Shown in pieces: positions 12,701 through 26,700 of a stretch of DNA of 64,000 nucleotides. The DNA is from Branchiostoma belcheri (lineage: Eukaryota; Chordata; Leptocardii; Amphioxiformes; Branchiostomatidae): contig NW_017804464.1 of NCBI RefSeq assembly GCF_001625305.1, positions 1,487,431 through 1,551,430 on the forward strand, written 5' to 3'. Position 1 is the stretch's first letter. Each line of letters begins with the position of its first letter. Both the position numbers and the translations under genes were made by a program. Under the pieces are notes generated by a model. It made no database searches, had not been told where the DNA came from, and was given only the letters and a program-made list of their open reading frames with translations.

Positions 12701-15700
12701 GCCAGCTCTGTGGCACGTCGACAGATGTCCAACGCTCTCCTGGCATCGCCAGACACGGCGGCAACCTACAGAATAATTGTAAGGCTGTGAATTCTGGCAC
12801 TGGCAGAACTCTAAGGTTGTGAACTCTGCCACTGGCTGAGCGAACAGACCACATGTATCTCTGATAAAAAATTTAAAATAGCACATCTTGATACCTCTTT
12901 CACATAACAAATTGGTAATGTAATTCACTTCATGTTCACGGTAGCGAAAGTTCACGGTCTGAGAAAAATGGAGGTGTCCTCGGAACTATATTTCACTGTG
13001 GCAGCAGGTGCAGAAAAAAGAAAGTTGGCAATTGATTTGTTAGCAGTAATGATAAGTTTGCGGTACAGAAGTTACCATAAAAACCATGAACATAAAAGTA
13101 CAGAGAAAAACTCTGGAATTACAGTACCTAAAAAAAGAAAGTTCAACATTTAAAATATCGTTGATGTACACCATTGCATGTGACTGCAAACAAGTTACTG
13201 AATAAAGATATTCTATACCTGAATCATACATCAAGACATAGTTATACGGAGACAGATTGGACATAAAGATGGAATATATCGTTCATACACAATAATGAGG
13301 ATTTGATGTATCTTCCTAAGCATGCTAAAGCATAATTAATTAGTAGAAAATGCAAAGGATCAGTCTTTTTTCTGTCAAGAGAGAAACTAGACTTGTTCCA
13401 CTATAAAATATAGACATCCTGTATGAGTCTATTATTGTCGCATGCAACAGAGAAAGCAAGAACTAATTTCAACAAATCTCCATCAGATTCTCAAGTTACT
13501 TTTTCTCAAACACTACTCAGAATCTCAGCAGGAGACTCCAGGAATTTTGCACCTGCTTCCACTTTAATTATCTTCCCAATTTTTCAAGATCAAGATTGTT
13601 TTATTACAAAACCTTGAACCTTTCAAATACGTGACCCCTTGCTACATCTACCAGTTGAATTTATTAATATTTCAAGTTTTAATTTGTCTCGGAACTGTTT
13701 TATTATCAATTCATGACCAGTTGACTGTGCTTTAAGTCCACAGCGTACCTTTCTAGCAGCAAGTTGGATGGCGTCGTCTTCAAAGGCCTGCAGTCCTTTC
13801 ATGCGTGACATGACGATTTCTTGTAACTGTCGGAACGTGTAGGGCTGGAATGTCATCCGCGTGAGCCCCTATATGTGATTAGCCCCAGGCAATAAAAGAT
13901 AGTGTCAGCTGGAGTGTGGATGTCACATTTATAATGATCGTCTGTGAGGAACCATCATGACAACTTAATCTCGTTAAAGCATACAGGGGAATCTGCATAA
14001 CCAGTTGTGACCGTACTTATCTTTTAAGTGATGGAAGACCCACTTGTGATGACATAAGACACACCACGGCACTGGCTATTAGGCATACTGTCGCATGCAT
14101 TGTACAATAAGATCAGTATCATACTTTCAAACCATGAAACTTAAGTTATGAGATAGAAAGCAATGTGAAAATTACTTTGGCAAGACTCTATAACTGCATT
14201 ATTTTCATTCTTTGAAAACAGGAATATTTATGACTTTGTCTTTGCTGCCTTGAGCTTGTAGTGTTGTAGTAATGGAAAGTTACAAATTCCCGATGCTCTG
14301 AAAACACAGATGTGACAACGTCTAGCCAATTGGAGTGGATGCATCTGACTGAGAACACTGTCTGTACTGTCTGGTAGAACCTGATAAAGGGTTTGGTGTC
14401 ATTGAAATTTGAATAATACGAAAGTTTAGTCACAAGATTAGAGAGCAAGGTAAAAATGTACTTTGGCAAGACTTCATACCTGCATCATTTTCTTTTGTAG
14501 GAAAAAGGAATATATTTAAGATTTTGGTTTTGATGTCTTGTGCTTGCAGCAATGGACTTTTGAATCATAAAACTTTAGTCACAAGAATAGAAAGCAAGGT
14601 ACTTTGGCAAGACTTCATACCTACATCATTTTCATCTGTAGAAAGGGGAATATTTGAAGATTTTGTCTTTGCTGCCTTAAGCTTGTAGTAATGGACTTTT
14701 GAATTATGCAACTTTAGTCACAGGATTAGGAAGTACTCCATACCTGCATCATTTTGTAGGTAAAGGGAATAAGTTTTTGTCTTTGCTGTCTTGAGCTTGC
14801 GGTAAAGGACTTTTGCATTTAGTTTATGAAACTTTAGTCACGAGATTAGAAAGCAAGGTAAAAATGTACTTTGGCACGACTCTATGCCTACATCATTTCC
14901 ATTTGTAGGAAAAAGGAATATATTTCAAGATTTTGTCTTTGCTGACTTGAGCTTGTAGAAATGGACTTTCGAATTATGAAACTTTAGTCACGAGATTAGG
15001 AAGCAAGGTAAAATGTACTTTGGCAAGACTTCATAATCATATACTATTAGCTGCATCATTTCCATTTGTTGGAAAAAGGAACATATTTGAAGATTTTGTC
15101 TTTGCTGCCTTGAGCTTGCAGTGATGGACTTTTGAATCCTGAAACTTTCAAATTAGTCACAAGAAGCAAGGCAAACATGTACTTTGGCAAAACTTCATAC
15201 CTGCATCATTTCCATTTTGTAAAAAATAGGAATATTACTATAATTGTAAGATTTTGTCTTTGCAGCCTTGAACTTGTAGTAATGGACTTTCAAATCCTGA
15301 AAATTTAGTCATGACATAAAGATGCAAGGTAAAAACGTACAATGGAAAGACTCCATACCTGNNNNNNNNNNNNNNNNNNNNNNNNNNNNNNNNNNNNNNN
15401 NNNNNNNNNNNNNNNNNNNNNNNNNNNNNNNNNNNNNNNNNNNNNAAGTTACACATTCCCGATGCTCTGAAAAACACAGATGTGACAATGTCTAGCCAAT
15501 TGGAGAGAGTATCAGTGGATGCATCTGACTGAGAACATCGTTTGGTACCGTCTGGTGAAACCTGATAAAGAGTTTGGTGTCATTTTGCTATAGGGAGACA
15601 TCAACTATAATGGCATGCCTGACCCCTTGTCTGCTGCCTGTCTGTACCAGCTACATGTACAAAGTAGACAACAAGGTTTTGCATAAGTCAGGATTCACGG

Positions 15701-18700
15701 GAAGTAATGAAATGATAGTGCAGCACCACTTTGTAAATGTTTACCGAAGGAAAACATATTGTTTATGCTCAGTTTCCTCTTATTTTCATTGATATTTTCA
15801 TAATATTCAAATGAAAGCTCATCTGTGTAGGTAGAATCTATAGTTAAAGCTTACTTTCAACACAAAAGGAAACTCAAGACACTATGAATTTTTGGTGGAA
15901 CTCATCAACCTTTGTCAGATGAATGATGCACTCGTTGATTTTCATAACTAAGGCTAGAGCTCAGCAAGCTGGTAGGTCGATACGTAAGGCACTGAACTTT
16001 GGTCTTTTTGTCTGACATATATGTCAAATGATTTTATTGGGAAAAAATGGGTGATAAAAGTTGCATTTTAAGCCCCAAAACAAACTTTAGAACCCGTTTC
16101 GAACTTTTCGAAATTTTAGAACAATGTTCGATGACCGCAGGTCAATGACCCCAGCACTTTGGAAGGTGCGGGCTTTCCAAATATGGGCATACTTTATAGT
16201 ACCAGTGGCTAAAAGTCAGCAATATAATCCTTCCCCAATAAAGGCATCGGCATAAATAGTGGGCGAGACCATCCTGAGGTAAATGTTACCTCTCTAGTTA
16301 CGTTTATATTTCCTATAAGTATAAGGTAATTTTGGTTACAATTCATCAAAATCTGCTCCTTTCAACGTCCACTGAACTGAAGCGCAACCTTGCTTGACAT
16401 TTCTAGTGAGAGCCCAGGTACGAATAGTTTGGCAGTAATCGTAACTGAAATATAGGTCACTCTGAAACAGTTCCTGGCCCGTGAAATTAAAGGTTATCAT
16501 AAAGCGTTGAGTGACGTAAACTGCACCGATTAGACAACGATTACAACAGTGTCCGAGTACATGGGAAATTAATATGAAGTTAATAACATTGGGCTGTCAT
16601 TGTAATTGTAGATATTAGAGATGCAGCTCTACATTGATGAAGGTCAGATGTCCAGGTAGATCATTATACAATACAAAAAATCAATCAATCAACTGGATTA
16701 ATTCTCTGACTTACATCAAGGTAATACAAAATAAATCAATCAACTGACTTAATTTTCTAAGTTACACCTACGCAATAAATGAATCAACCGGATTAATTTG
16801 AACAGAAAATCAATCAACTGAATAAATTCTCGACTTCACTTATTATATATATCATAAATGGCCAAATGTGTACATCATACGGATCAAGAAACCAGAAGAT
16901 ATCATAAAATTGCCCTTGACCTGAGGTTTTGTCCATTCTGTCCAACTGACATTGAAGATTAACGTTTTTATTATTTTTTACATAATGATAAATGCACAAA
17001 TCTATTATTAGTAAGTAGGCTAAGGTCAAATAGTCTTTAAGAGGCTAGAGGGCAGAGGGCTGGTTATAGGTTGACAAAGCAATAGAAAGAAGAGCCCATC
17101 CCTCTCCTTCCACATTTTACCTCCCACTCAGTGTGCCTAATTGGGTACCCATTTACACTTGGGTGGAGCGAGGAAAGCCATGTGAAGTGCTCATCACAAG
17201 GACACAACATCTAGCTATCAATCAATCAATCCCCTAGATTGTGAGTCCATTAACAGTGCACATCCCAAGTCTTCCGTGACGGGAGTCACGGTAAAAAGTG
17301 ATGAAAGGGTTTTGAGATTCCAGATTTGAGTTCACATTTCTCAGAACCTGTTCCGAATTTCTCAGAACCTGTTCCGAATTTCTCAGAACCTGTTCCGAAT
17401 TTCTCAGAACCTGTTCCGAAATGACATTAAATGCTAACATGGTTGTGAGAAGTCATGTTTTGGGATGAAAACTGACTTTTGAAAATCTCACCTCTGGGTA
17501 TAATTACAGGTAGAAAGTGATGCTTCCTTTCCCCCAGATTAATCTCTGTGGCATTGTGGAACCTACGCAAATATTCCCAATGTGTGCAGTAGCATCTTTG
17601 ACAGGAAAAGAATGTGTTTTTTCTGTCGATTTCCCAAAATTAGAGTTAGTTTGAAGAAACATATTATTATTAACAGTTTGTCTTGTACCTGAAGAGATAT
17701 CCTTCCATCGCATATACATATAGAATAAACACAGGGTATTCCGTATCGCCTGAGGTACCAGCCCGGCCGCGCGTCGAATCGCCCAACAGCCGAAGGCAGG
17801 AGGCCATCCACAGGAGGCTGGGACCGAGGGTGATATGGAATACACCGTGTTGTATTTTATTTATGTCAAGAAAACACGCCTTTTAATGCAAAATGAGCGA
17901 AAATTTGGTGTCCCTAAACCCAAAAAATGCAACAACATCAATTCCAACGTCCGAATTTTGTATTTGAATTTTCGAAAGCAGTGCACGCGGTTAGGGCGAA
18001 ATGCATTTGAATCGTTCTATGGAACATTTGGAAGCTGGGCCGTACGCGTTAAAGAACCCCCGGGCCGTACCACTAGTTATTACACAGACCGGAATGCCCG
18101 TATCGAACGTAATCGTGGCCCACGTATGACATAAAGTCCCTGACATAAAGTTATTTATGTCAGGATTATTTCCCAGAAGAGACGATAGCTACCCTTGAGG
18201 GTGTGAAGCCTTGAACTGTCACCCGATATAAACTGAGAAATGCTAATCCTCCCCACTCAGTTAGCCATTAACAGCAACTTAAGCAGAAGAAACCATTATA
18301 ATTTCATCCTCAGTGCAGTGCATGTGAGTACACTACAGTCAAACCTGCCCAAGGTGACCACCCAGGGGACTGAAGAAAAGCGGGTCGCTTCATAACATGA
18401 ATGAGACATAAATGGTTTCCAAGTCGAGATAATTTAATGCCAAATGCTGTAAGCATCTCAGTTCTGTGGTGAATGCATGTGGGGAGGGTGGCACATGGCA
18501 CAACTTACGTCAAACAAAAACATCGTCCAGCAGTTAAGACAAACTGGCTTTAACTTTGAAAAAGACAATGGCACAAGGGTTCTCACTAGGATGTTTGAGC
18601 ATAGAGGCCCACTATGCTGTGATTTGGACAATAATGGTGTGATTCAGCCCCCTACACTGTCTTTCAACCAACATAGGGGTGTTTCTTTTGGGGGCAGAAC

Positions 18701-21700
18701 CTCAGGCCTCCATAAATCTTTTAATCAATCAAAATATGATGAACAAATGAAGCTATCACTGAGGGAAAACATACTTACTATTATTAGCAAAATTTGTCCC
18801 TCAATAAGAGTCTCATGATCAGAGGCTTATGCATTTGAACATTTTTCAGAGATACCTGACATCTTACTGTGGTCATGTCTTTGAGACTTCATGCAAGGCT
18901 TGCAACGCAGAAAGATGTCCTTCTGTACCTGACCCCTACTCTATGAAAAAATGGTGAGAACCCTAAAAAGTATTATACAAAAAACACAGGCACTTGTACT
19001 AACCAGGCGACTGGATACCCTGTTCATCATCATTCTCTCAGGCAGGTCCATGGTGTTTGCAATGGCCAGCACGATAAGTTTGGCCTGGGGCCTGGTGGGC
19101 CAGTCAAACAGGTTATACATCACACTCTGCTTCCTGGTCCACAATAGGTCCAACTGAAGAGGAGCAAAGATCAGAAATACATGACAATTAGTGATAGGGT
19201 CAGACAGCTGAAGAAGATTGAGTGATTTTGTCTAAAATTCCAGATAATTCATCACACTCTGCTTCCTTGTCCACAATAGGTCCAACTGAAGAGAAGCAAA
19301 GATCAGAAATACATGACAGTTAGCGATTGGGTCAGACAGCTGAAGAAGACTGTGTGATTCTGTCGAAAATTCCAGCCAGTCAAATTATTGGAGTTGGAGA
19401 CCAGTATACATGTACCAGTACATTGTAATTGTTCCACAAAGATGTGTTTTCACTGTCATTCATTTAAGTCAGAATAGGCAGTCACCCATGAAGGAGTTAT
19501 AACATGCACATTTCAACAGACTGTAACTAAATGTAAAGTCTACAACACTTCTATGCATCTCATCTTGTCCCCTTTACCCTTTTTTGCGAGGTGTGATACC
19601 ATTGTTTTAACTGTCTGTCTGTTGGTATCCCATAACTGATAACAGAGTTGGTAGTCAAACAGCTACTTCAGTGTGCCTTTAAGGTTAAACAAAGCACCTG
19701 TGGGCCCATACAGAAATGAAGGTCAACAAAATTGAGGAGAAAACGTACCTCATCCACTAGCAGAACAGTGGACTCTCGGCGTGGAGCTGGTGTGTTGAAC
19801 CTCTTGTCTAAAATCTCAGCAGCATGTTCAGGAGTGGCCTTCTGTCCTGTCAGGGCCTGGAGCACACAACGTCAAACTTTACCATCATTTATTTATGAAA
19901 ATTTACCATATTTGTGTAAGGATTGACATAGCAGGTGACTATCACCTCTTCAAGATGTCAGACCTGAGACCATACTGTAAGGTTTGAACCACACACACCG
20001 GGAAGGTCCCCTACTCTTTTTGATAAATGTGGTGGGTTCTTTAACATGCATAGGGTGTGGCTCTCCCCCTGCAAACACGGGACCTCCATGTAATGTCCTA
20101 TCCGAGGGACGTCCCTAACCGAAGCTAGGGACTCATTTCCACCTGAGTTAAGTGAGGACAGTCGTGTAAAGTGCCTTTCCCAAGGGCACAAGATCTGTGA
20201 CATGGGTAGGATTCGAAATAGGGACCTCTTGGTCTTGAGCCAAACATGCTACCGTTTACGCCACACAACCCCACCTATGAATAAACAGAGGCTGAAACAG
20301 ACAGACCTTGAGTATCTGTGTGTTGGCCTGGTGAGGGTCTGTCAGTTTCATGCCGTTGATCTCCACAAACTGAAACTCGGGCAGGTTACTGTCGTCCACT
20401 TCCTCCTGCAGACAGCGCAGGACCTCGTGTACCGTGGCGGTCTTTCCCGTTCCCGGGACCCCGGATATGTACATGCACCTGTGGACAGGACATACAACTG
20501 TTATGCCAAAAAACGAGCAACTGGAAATGATTTTGGAAATGGACAGTCTCCTGCAGTCACTAGTGTCACTGACGAAAGGTAGTGGATGCTACCTGAAACA
20601 TCTGACTGTTTCCAAAGTCAAATCCAGTTACTTGAGTAACTGTTTTTAGGTGTATCTTATGACCTGGATGTCTAACCTTCAACTGTTGCTTATTAGTGAG
20701 GTAACTGGATATATACAGGAAGTGGTAAAACAAGGTCTTGGGAACTTCCAACAGTAGGGCTGATGAAAGAACTTGTAATATACTTTCAAAACATAAAGAA
20801 ATTATCTTCACGTCTTCCTGGCACTTTCCTGAGATACCATGTGATTTGCTTTGATTTCTCACAGATACAGTATAAGAAAAAAAGAAAAAGAATACGTTTT
20901 TCTCCTAAGGATAGTACCAGGAATCAATACTGTCACTCTTGACTAAGTGATAGTTAAAAAGTGTAGTTTTTCAGTGAAGTGCAATGATTGAGAAACAGAG
21001 CCCTACCCTCCAGTCCCGTCTAACAGTCTGCCCTCCACAAAGGAGTAGATGTTTCCAAACTCCCACTCTCGACATGGCAGAGACTCTGGAACTGCACTCA
21101 CATGAAGCCTGCACATGTGGAAGAGGAAGATAATCACACAAATACAATGTGACTAGCACGACTGAGTAAAATCAATATCTATTCAAAACCAATGCTGTTA
21201 TTGAACAAGACTGTGCCGTAAAGATAAAAATAATATCATTCAATGATTCAGTCACAGTTGACAAAACCAATTTGTGTACTTGGAAAAGAAGAGAACTTTT
21301 ACAAAAAAAGGAGAATGAGCTTTTTCCCAGCATCTCAACTCAATTCAAAACAAAACATCATTAATACTAGTAGTACATGTACTTAATAGTAATAGTAACA
21401 TAACTACCCTCCAGTGGTAACATAACTAGTGTACCTTTCTTATACTTATTAGTTATTGACTACAAAATGTATGTAAATTTTGATGTTGCATGTGTCTTTG
21501 TATGGGGGAGGGCAAATTGTAAAGGTGCGTATGCACCTGTTTTGCCCTCCCTTCACTTTGTGAAATATCAAAATAAACAAATAAACTACCGGTATGATCA
21601 TGACATATACTTGTAATGTATGCCCTTGCCTTGTAAGTACAAACTACACACCTGGCTCTGGCTTGCTCTAGAACCCCCATTGGTTCTTTTCTTTGGCGTG

Positions 21701-23674
21701 GAGTTTTGGGAATGTTTGGCATCATGTCGTCTACCCGCACACTCTTCCGTCGTGAAGGAGTCTTCGCAGGGGTCTTCTTCGGTGTCTTAACTACTTTCTT
21801 AGCTGGCGTTGCTCTGCTTAAAGACTTCCTTGAAGACTTTCTAGAAGGAATCTTTTCGTCATCACTACTACTACTGTCTTCACTAGAGTCGCTTTCTGAG
21901 TCGTCCCTGATGTTTTGCTGATGTCTCCTAGATGAAGCTGGTATCTTCTGGCTGGGTCTGTAGTCTTCATCGTCGTCTGTAGTGTCTTCATCACCAGATA
22001 GATCCTTCAGGACTTTCCCACGCGCAGTGGATCTTCTCTTGTTGGATTCTCCTCTGGTGGATTTCTTTCTAACACTGGATTCATCTGAGTCACTGTCCCC
22101 ACATTCTAACTCTAGATCTAGTTTTGTACCTCTAGATCGCACAGTGGATCTTCTCTTGCTGGATTCTCCTCTGGTAGATTTCTTCCTACTACTGGGTCCG
22201 TCTGAGTCACTGTCTGCATGTTCTAACTCTAGATCTTGCTTGGACCTAAGAGTGAAACATAATGGAACAAAACTTGATGTGAGATGAAACAATGAGATCC
22301 TTTTCCTTCACACAAATGATAACACACAGTAATGAACTAAAAACCAATGAACCTACATTGTAGAAGAGACACAGACAGTCATTTATCCCTAGAACTCTCA
22401 AAATCATTCAGAACTTCACGACTGTTGTACAGGGACACTATAATAATTATATAGACTTTCAAGATTCCCAACAATGCAGAATATATTTGTATTTTTAATG
22501 TGTTTTGCTTCCTATTTTAATGTATACAGTACCTACAATTATATAATTTTTATATCATCATCGATATCGGATGTGTTAAATCTAACTGACAGTCAATCTT
22601 TTATGCAGCCATGTTACAAATTATGTACATTACAATACAAATCCAACTGTTTCAGCCTACAGTGCTATTTAAATTAATAAATAAATTTTCAGAGTTTATT
22701 GGTACAGAAAACTTTCCTTCCAGCCTATACAGATCCTAAATCTCATCTCAATGATTGGACTTATTTCTCTTACCTTGCTCTCAATGTCCTTGATGGTGTC
22801 TTTTTCTCTGCCAGCCGTGTGGACTTCCTCGCAGAACCTGTCTTAGCCACAACCTCCCATCCCTTCTGGTCTCTCTTCAACAGCTTTGGAGTCACTGTTG
22901 TTTTCTTAATCTCCGCCTCATGTCTTGGAGTTGCCTTAGCCACCGTCTTCAGACTACTTGTGACGTCCTTGGGGTTACTGCCCATTCTCAGACGTAAGCC
23001 ATTTCTTGGAGGAGTGAGTTTTGCGATTTGAACAGGTTCTAGAAGAACGATGCCATTCAGCAAGTTGAGCCGTTTTTTGTCGCGCATCTTCTGATTTTTT
23101 TCCTCCGTGTTTTTCTCTATCTTGTCATTTGTTACGCTAAATCTTGTTCTCTTGGTTGTCACAGGGACAGGGGCCTTAGAAAGGTCTTCCCTTCTGTCCC
23201 GTGCAGCTTTCTTCAGTGCCTGTCTGTTTCTGCTCCTTGAAGGTGTTGCACCATCTAGAAGTAAACATTAACGAAGAGTTTAAAAAACTGAGCTCATTCT
23301 TTGTACACAGAACATTCCAGTATATCTCTATAACCAGAATGATCTTCAGTGATGAAATTAATCAGTGAAAGTAGACAACTACTTGTCAATGTCAATATTC
23401 AGCATACTGGTAACACATGAAAAACTTTTGATCAAAAGTAATCACAATGAAGATTTTGGCAGGGTTATTATAAAAATAAATCACACACAATTTGTTTTCC
23501 ACCTAAGGTTTCCATCACATGGTTTCATGGCCTTGCTATCTAAGTCATTAATCCACAGCAGGGACCCACAAAAACATTTCAATATTCTTAACTAAATTAA
23601 ACTCACCAGGTGACAGAGCTCTCCTCATAGCCATGGCATCATCCTCCTCTTCCTCCTCCTCATCACTGCTACTG

Positions 23675-23705
<31 letters not shown>

Positions 23706-26700
23706 AGAAGACATCTGGTTCAGGTGAAGTCAGGATATCCAGGACATCAGTGGTGGAGAAGGACCTGTTCTTTGGTGAAACCAGATGAACTGTGGGGAGA
23801 ACAGTAAAAGGCAATGAAATCTCTTCAGATGCAAACAAGGTAAAAAAAAAGATAACTCTCCTGTTTTGAAAAAGAAGAAAGTCCTTGATTATTGAAACTT
23901 ATCAATTATGTTTTGGAAAGCCTGTGTGATTTCATAGCCAGAAGTGACCACACTGTTACAAATCCATCCATAATATACAAAAGAAAGAATTTGTCTAAAA
24001 CAGTCACTTTTACATATTGTATACTTTGATAGAGTTATACACAAAGTTATATACACCATAATTTAAAGAACAACATGATACCTTTCTTAGCTGGAGTTTC
24101 TCCCCTGTTACGTCCAGTTTTTCCTGGAGTTTTCAAATCAGCTCCTCCAGTTTTCCTGACCTCTGACCTAGCAGGAGTTCTGGACGTGTTCCCAGAAGCC
24201 TTTGAGCTTGATTTCCCAGGAGTCTTTGCTGGTGTCTTTCCAGCAGACTGCCTGGACTTGTTGTTGTTGTCGTCATCTCGAGACGCCCTTGACCGTGACC
24301 TCGTTGATCTTGAGGGTGTTTGGGCTGGAGTTTTGGGCTGCTGTTTCAGAGGAGTCTTTGCTGGTGTCTTTGAAGATTCTCTAACTAAAACAAAATTAAT
24401 GTTGTTACTGAAAACTCATCTGAATAACATTACAGCAATTTTATTTTTAAAAAAATGGACTAATGGACAGGTGTATAGACAATTCTATACAGAATGCCAG
24501 GTTCTTGGAACTAGGAGATATATTAAAATAACATTTGTTGAAGGCAACCCACATGTGTGACATTTGTAAAATTGTAGTCTCCACAAAGTATATTTTCACT
24601 ACTGTCATTCATTTTGTCATTTGATGGAATCTTCTTGTTAATCATGGCCAATCTCATCATCTCAACAGACAAGATTAGCATGACTTTTGTTTAAAATGGT
24701 AAAGATTAAAATAAAAACACTGCATGCCAGCAGGAAAGCAGGGCTTTGGAAAAACCCCTTGTAAAGGGTAAAACCTACCCGGAGGCATGATGGCAGTGAA
24801 GACATCCCCGTTAAAGGCGTAACGGACAAAAAAGACATCCAGTTCTGTATCCTCTTCATCAATAGCCTCATCAGGGTCATCATTTGGGCTGGTCGTCACA
24901 ATCTGAAATCAGGAACATTCAATATCACTTTCTGAAATGGGAATGCAAAGTTGAAGGTGTAGGGCTATTTCTTTAGCATGGCTTGTTTCTTGTCTATTTT
25001 AGACAATTGTCCCCCACAAGGTTGTTTCTCCATACTTAAGAGTGCGTTTCACGTATTTAATCATAGAGTTCAGTGTGATCAATCAGTATGATCAATAGTT
25101 TAATCTGTTGTACAATGTATCGTGAACTAAATTAGGGCTGCCTACCTGGCATCGGCCACAGATGGTTTCAGCGTCGATGTCTGTGTCCACGCGCTTGTTT
25201 GTGTACTCGAAGACCTCCCGCGAGTCGTTGGACTGTACCAAACGCCTCTTGCCGGCGGGGATTTCTTTGTACCACATGTACCATTGTACAACAGCCACGT
25301 GGCGACTATCATCATCATCATCTCCTAGGGAGACGAGAAAGCAAACGTCTGATACTCTGATGAGCAACTTTGACACGTCATTTGAAGAATCTATTGCTTT
25401 TCTCGCCTGGAAGCCAGACCATCATAAGAAAAGTACTAGCCACCTGACCAATTTCTCTATAGCACGCTGGGGCTATAAATGGGTCAGTTTCAATTACTTC
25501 GCCTATAGACTGGCAATAATTAGAAAGATCGAGCATGTCAGAAGAGGCCTTGTTCTTAGTTCTTGGCATTAACCTAACTTGTAATAGAGTAAAATAGATA
25601 ATTTAAATTTGCCAACCATATGTGCCAACGAGTGCAAAAAGACAGTCACTGTGTGTGTTTGTGCCTAAATTTCTGTCTCCAGTATTGGGCCGAGTTGACC
25701 TGGGAGTTTGGCTGAATTGGCTGGTCTGACATTCACCTTTTTCGGGTATGTCTTGCTAGTCTCCACCTGACTCCTTTGCAGGCTAAATAAATACATGTAG
25801 TAGAAATTGGCCTAAAAAAATGTAGCTGGCCAGGGGACTTGGCCAGCTATATTCTTTTATGCCATTTTCTGCTATTCATTCAGCCTGCAAAGGAGTCTGT
25901 TGGAAACTAATATTTTGCTATACAGTTGAACAATCCCCCACCTGTGTCATACAAGGCCTTGACTTTGGCCACAAAACGGTCGTCTGGGTCCACAGAGTCA
26001 GCATTCTCCACGTACACAAAGTCTCCCTTTGACACTGTAATGTCACCATGCTGGAAACCACTGGAACATAGACAATACTTCACTATGAAAATCCGTGAAT
26101 ATCATTATGGAAGTGGCTATTGATAGGCTATTATCAATAGTGAAAAATTCTTATTGACATGCAGCACAGGAATACCATTCAAATTAACAAGGGCCTGCAG
26201 GGGGGGGGGGTCCCGACAACGCTCAACGCTGAATTCGGAAACCTCTCGATTACGCTTTAGGCCACACCAAGTAAATTTTATGGATGACGTCCTTTGGAGA
26301 CCCTAAATCTAATGCGAGAGGGCGAAAAAAAAACAAGAAGGGCCCTAAAAAACAAGATGCCTAGATTAGAAATATACTAAGAGATGAAAAATGTTAGGAC
26401 ACAAATTGAATGAGGTGACACAGTGTAACAAGCAAGAAGTCTTTTATTCATCATCAAAACAGCAATAAATCAGGTGGAACAGCAGTTGTCGTCCTGTCCT
26501 GTTTTCGCATTACGGGTTTCACGTCAATCTGATGATTTGCGGCACTGTCGTGACTCTTTGGTCATAGTTACAGGAAGCAGGATTTCTTGTTTTTTTTTTC
26601 TAGGAACAGGCCAAAATCAATGCGCGCGCGGACGTCATCCATAAAATTTACTTGGTGTGGCCTTACGATAAATTCCAAGTGGCTACAACGGATTACGTAG

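Noticed and set aside
17234-17440. SEQVLRN repeat protein
   Set aside because: It is a translation of the 21-base minisatellite inside an ORC1 intron.
24075-24560. 161-codon plus-strand frame opposite ORC1
   Set aside because: It is antisense to the ORC1 TPAK-repeat exon. The biased codons of the real exon create the open frame.
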